Of a stretch of 7,493 nt of DNA, positions 6,894-7,493 are shown in pieces; the first letter of the stretch is position 1, and the number at the start of each line of letters is the position of its first letter. The stretch comes from CALBPI01 sp038529355 (GTDB lineage Bacteria; Pseudomonadota; Gammaproteobacteria; Steroidobacterales; Woeseiaceae). The DNA is taken from the NCBI GenBank assembly GCA_038529355.1, contig JBCBDU010000072.1, positions 1 to 7,493 on the forward strand, in the 5' to 3' direction. The position numbers were made by a program, and so were the translations under genes. A model generated the notes under the pieces. It saw nothing but the letters and a program-made list of their open reading frames with translations, did no database searches and had not been told where the DNA came from.

Positions 6894-7174
6894 GCTGAAC
6901 ATTGCCGAAGCGCGATTTGATCAAACGGGATAACCGTAGCCTTGATCGAGACAGGTAATTCGCTTGTTTTTCACAGTACGGAATTCGGAATGGCTCGGGC
7001 GCAATGTATCCCGCCTATGCCGTAGTTCACCTGCATATGCTGCCTTTTGCCGAAACCGGAAATACCGAAGACACGAATTTCCAATAGATTCCGATAGGTA
7101 GATACGCCGCAGTTTAACTGCTATGTTTTTACACAGATTGGAATTCAATAGCAGGCGCTGCTTTTGCCGCATCA
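6894..7174. other. AT-richer stretch with no identifiable gene
   Basis: After the terminator, base composition shifts towards A+T relative to the genes before. An 84-codon frame is open on the - strand (6921-7175) from a TTG, but it has no ribosome site, no recognisable motif and a composition rich in Arg, Leu and Ser; I do not call it. The 10-bp palindrome TTTGATCAAA lies at 6916-6925. No insertion sequence ends, tRNA or attachment site were seen. It may be the remains of older accessory DNA. Confidence 0.4.
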
Positions 7175-7300
7175 ATGAAAGGGAAATTTCGCGTGATTAC
7201 CAAAGTAGAAACAGGAAGTTACTTGCTCCCTACCGAGTATTCGCTCGAACATGCTTCACTGCAGTGCAATCACTGCAGCGTCTATAGAATAAGTTGTTAG
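7175..7300 (+). CDS. Doubtful 41-residue small ORF
   Basis: ATG 7175 to TAG 7298-7300, in the same frame as the gene at 7310. The product starts MKGKFRVITKVETG and ends LQCNHCSVYRISC, with a CxxC and a final cysteine. I recognise no family. There is no clear ribosome site, and the inverted repeat at 7259-7278 and promoter-like element at 7264-7290 fall inside it, which argues that at least its 3' half is regulatory DNA. It could also be the in-frame residue of a longer gene interrupted by the TAG. Included only as a possibility. Confidence 0.2.
   Translation: MKGKFRVITKVETGSYLLPTEYSLEHASLQCNHCSVYRISC
7259..7278. repeat. Perfect inverted repeat, candidate operator
   Basis: CTGCAGTG (7259-7266) and CACTGCAG (7271-7278) are exact reverse complements separated by CAAT. 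The left arm is itself part of the 10-bp palindrome CACTGCAGTG (7257-7266). It sits 31 nt before the ATG at 7310 and directly upstream of a -10-like box, a good position for a dimeric regulator. Without a T-run it is not a terminator. Confidence 0.45.
7264..7290 (+). promoter_or_regulatory. Candidate promoter before the terminal gene, similar to the tetR promoter
   Basis: GTGCAA (7264-7269), 15 nt, TAGAAT (7285-7290), the latter within TATAGAAT. The -35-like box is poor. The word TGCAAT, 9 nt, GTCTATAGAAT matches the tetR promoter (same words, 10 nt apart), and in both cases exactly 19 nt separate the -10 box from ATGACG. The similarity supports a real promoter more than either box alone. Confidence 0.45.
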
Positions 7301-7309
7301 ATTGCACGC

Positions 7310-7493
7310 ATGACGATCTACGCAAGCCTTCAAGTTACCATTACGAGAGTCGTAGATGATTCATTCCCCCTATTCGTTGAGTGTGAGGTTTTCGATGCTA
7401 ATACTCGGAAGCACACGTTCAGAGACAAGCTCCCAGTTTTTTCTGCTAACGAAGTTATGGAGGCTGATTTGCCGTGTCCGGGTAGTCTTCGAT
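7310..7493 (+). CDS. Small protein of unknown function, N-terminal part (runs off window)
   Basis: From ATG 7310, 61 codons are open to the window edge. The protein begins MTIYASLQVTITRVVDDSFP, continues LFVECEVFDANTRKHTFRDK and then LPVFSANEVMEADLPCPGS. The alternating hydrophobic pattern suggests beta strands. It has no signal peptide, membrane segment or known catalytic motif. The strand-rich start followed by an 'H.F.DKLPV.S' segment and 'LPCPG' recalls small uncharacterised bacterial proteins that occur singly in accessory DNA, but this is an impression from memory and no function is claimed. A TAG at 7298-7300 closes the frame upstream, so ATG 7310 is the first start. No Shine-Dalgarno is present; with the candidate promoter just upstream the leader would be very short. 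Its coding sequence is AT-richer than the genes at 1-6834, suggesting a different history. Confidence 0.6.
   Translation, partial: MTIYASLQVTITRVVDDSFPLFVECEVFDANTRKHTFRDKLPVFSANEVMEADLPCPGSLR

Noticed and set aside
6921..7175. 84-codon - strand frame in the AT-richer region
   Set aside because: TTG start without a ribosome site, no recognisable domain, and no supporting promoter or neighbour.

Overview
The window looks like chromosomal DNA from a GC-rich bacterium, most likely a proteobacterium. This is inferred from protein styles (GlgX, a thioredoxin-reductase-like ferredoxin-NADP reductase, a fused ATP sulfurylase/APS kinase) and from tightly packed genes with overlapping stop/start codons. 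No genus can be named from the sequence alone. All confidently called genes are on the + strand.

Layout. (1) 2-175 is the C-terminal tail of a glycogen/alpha-glucan phosphorylase. It overlaps by one base the start of glgX (175-2226), so this is the end of a glycogen-breakdown operon: phosphorylase shortens the branches and the debranching enzyme removes the limit stubs. (2) 2227-2657 has no intact gene. It holds a possible hairpin and a diverged second copy of the last part of glgX (about 2351-2564), evidently a relic of a duplication. (3) 2658-3686 encodes a ferredoxin/flavodoxin-NADP reductase, apparently transcribed alone. (4) 3687-3827 is an AT-rich control region with a repeated element, a 14-bp palindrome and a good promoter. 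(5) 3828-6834 is a three-gene set on one strand: a TetR-family regulator, a bifunctional sulfate adenylyltransferase/APS kinase, and a family I inorganic pyrophosphatase whose start overlaps the preceding stop. A strong intrinsic terminator follows at 6857-6893. The last two enzymes form a coherent sulfate-activation unit: sulfate is converted to APS and then PAPS, and the pyrophosphate released in the first step is destroyed by the neighbouring enzyme, which pulls the reaction forward. The TetR gene in front is a candidate local regulator. (6) 6894-7493 is clearly AT-richer. It has no confident gene until a small unknown protein that starts at 7310 and runs off the window; a 41-codon ORF and an inverted repeat lie just before it.

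The most interesting signals are regulatory and evolutionary. The promoter in front of tetR and the region in front of the terminal unknown gene share a long gapped word (TGCAAT, 9-10 nt, GTCTATAGAAT) followed in both by exactly 19 nt and ATGACG. A second repeated word lies within the tetR promoter region. The glgX tail has a decayed copy downstream. No CRISPR array, tRNA, rRNA or recognisable insertion sequence was seen, and I do not see a clear new multi-gene system in this window.
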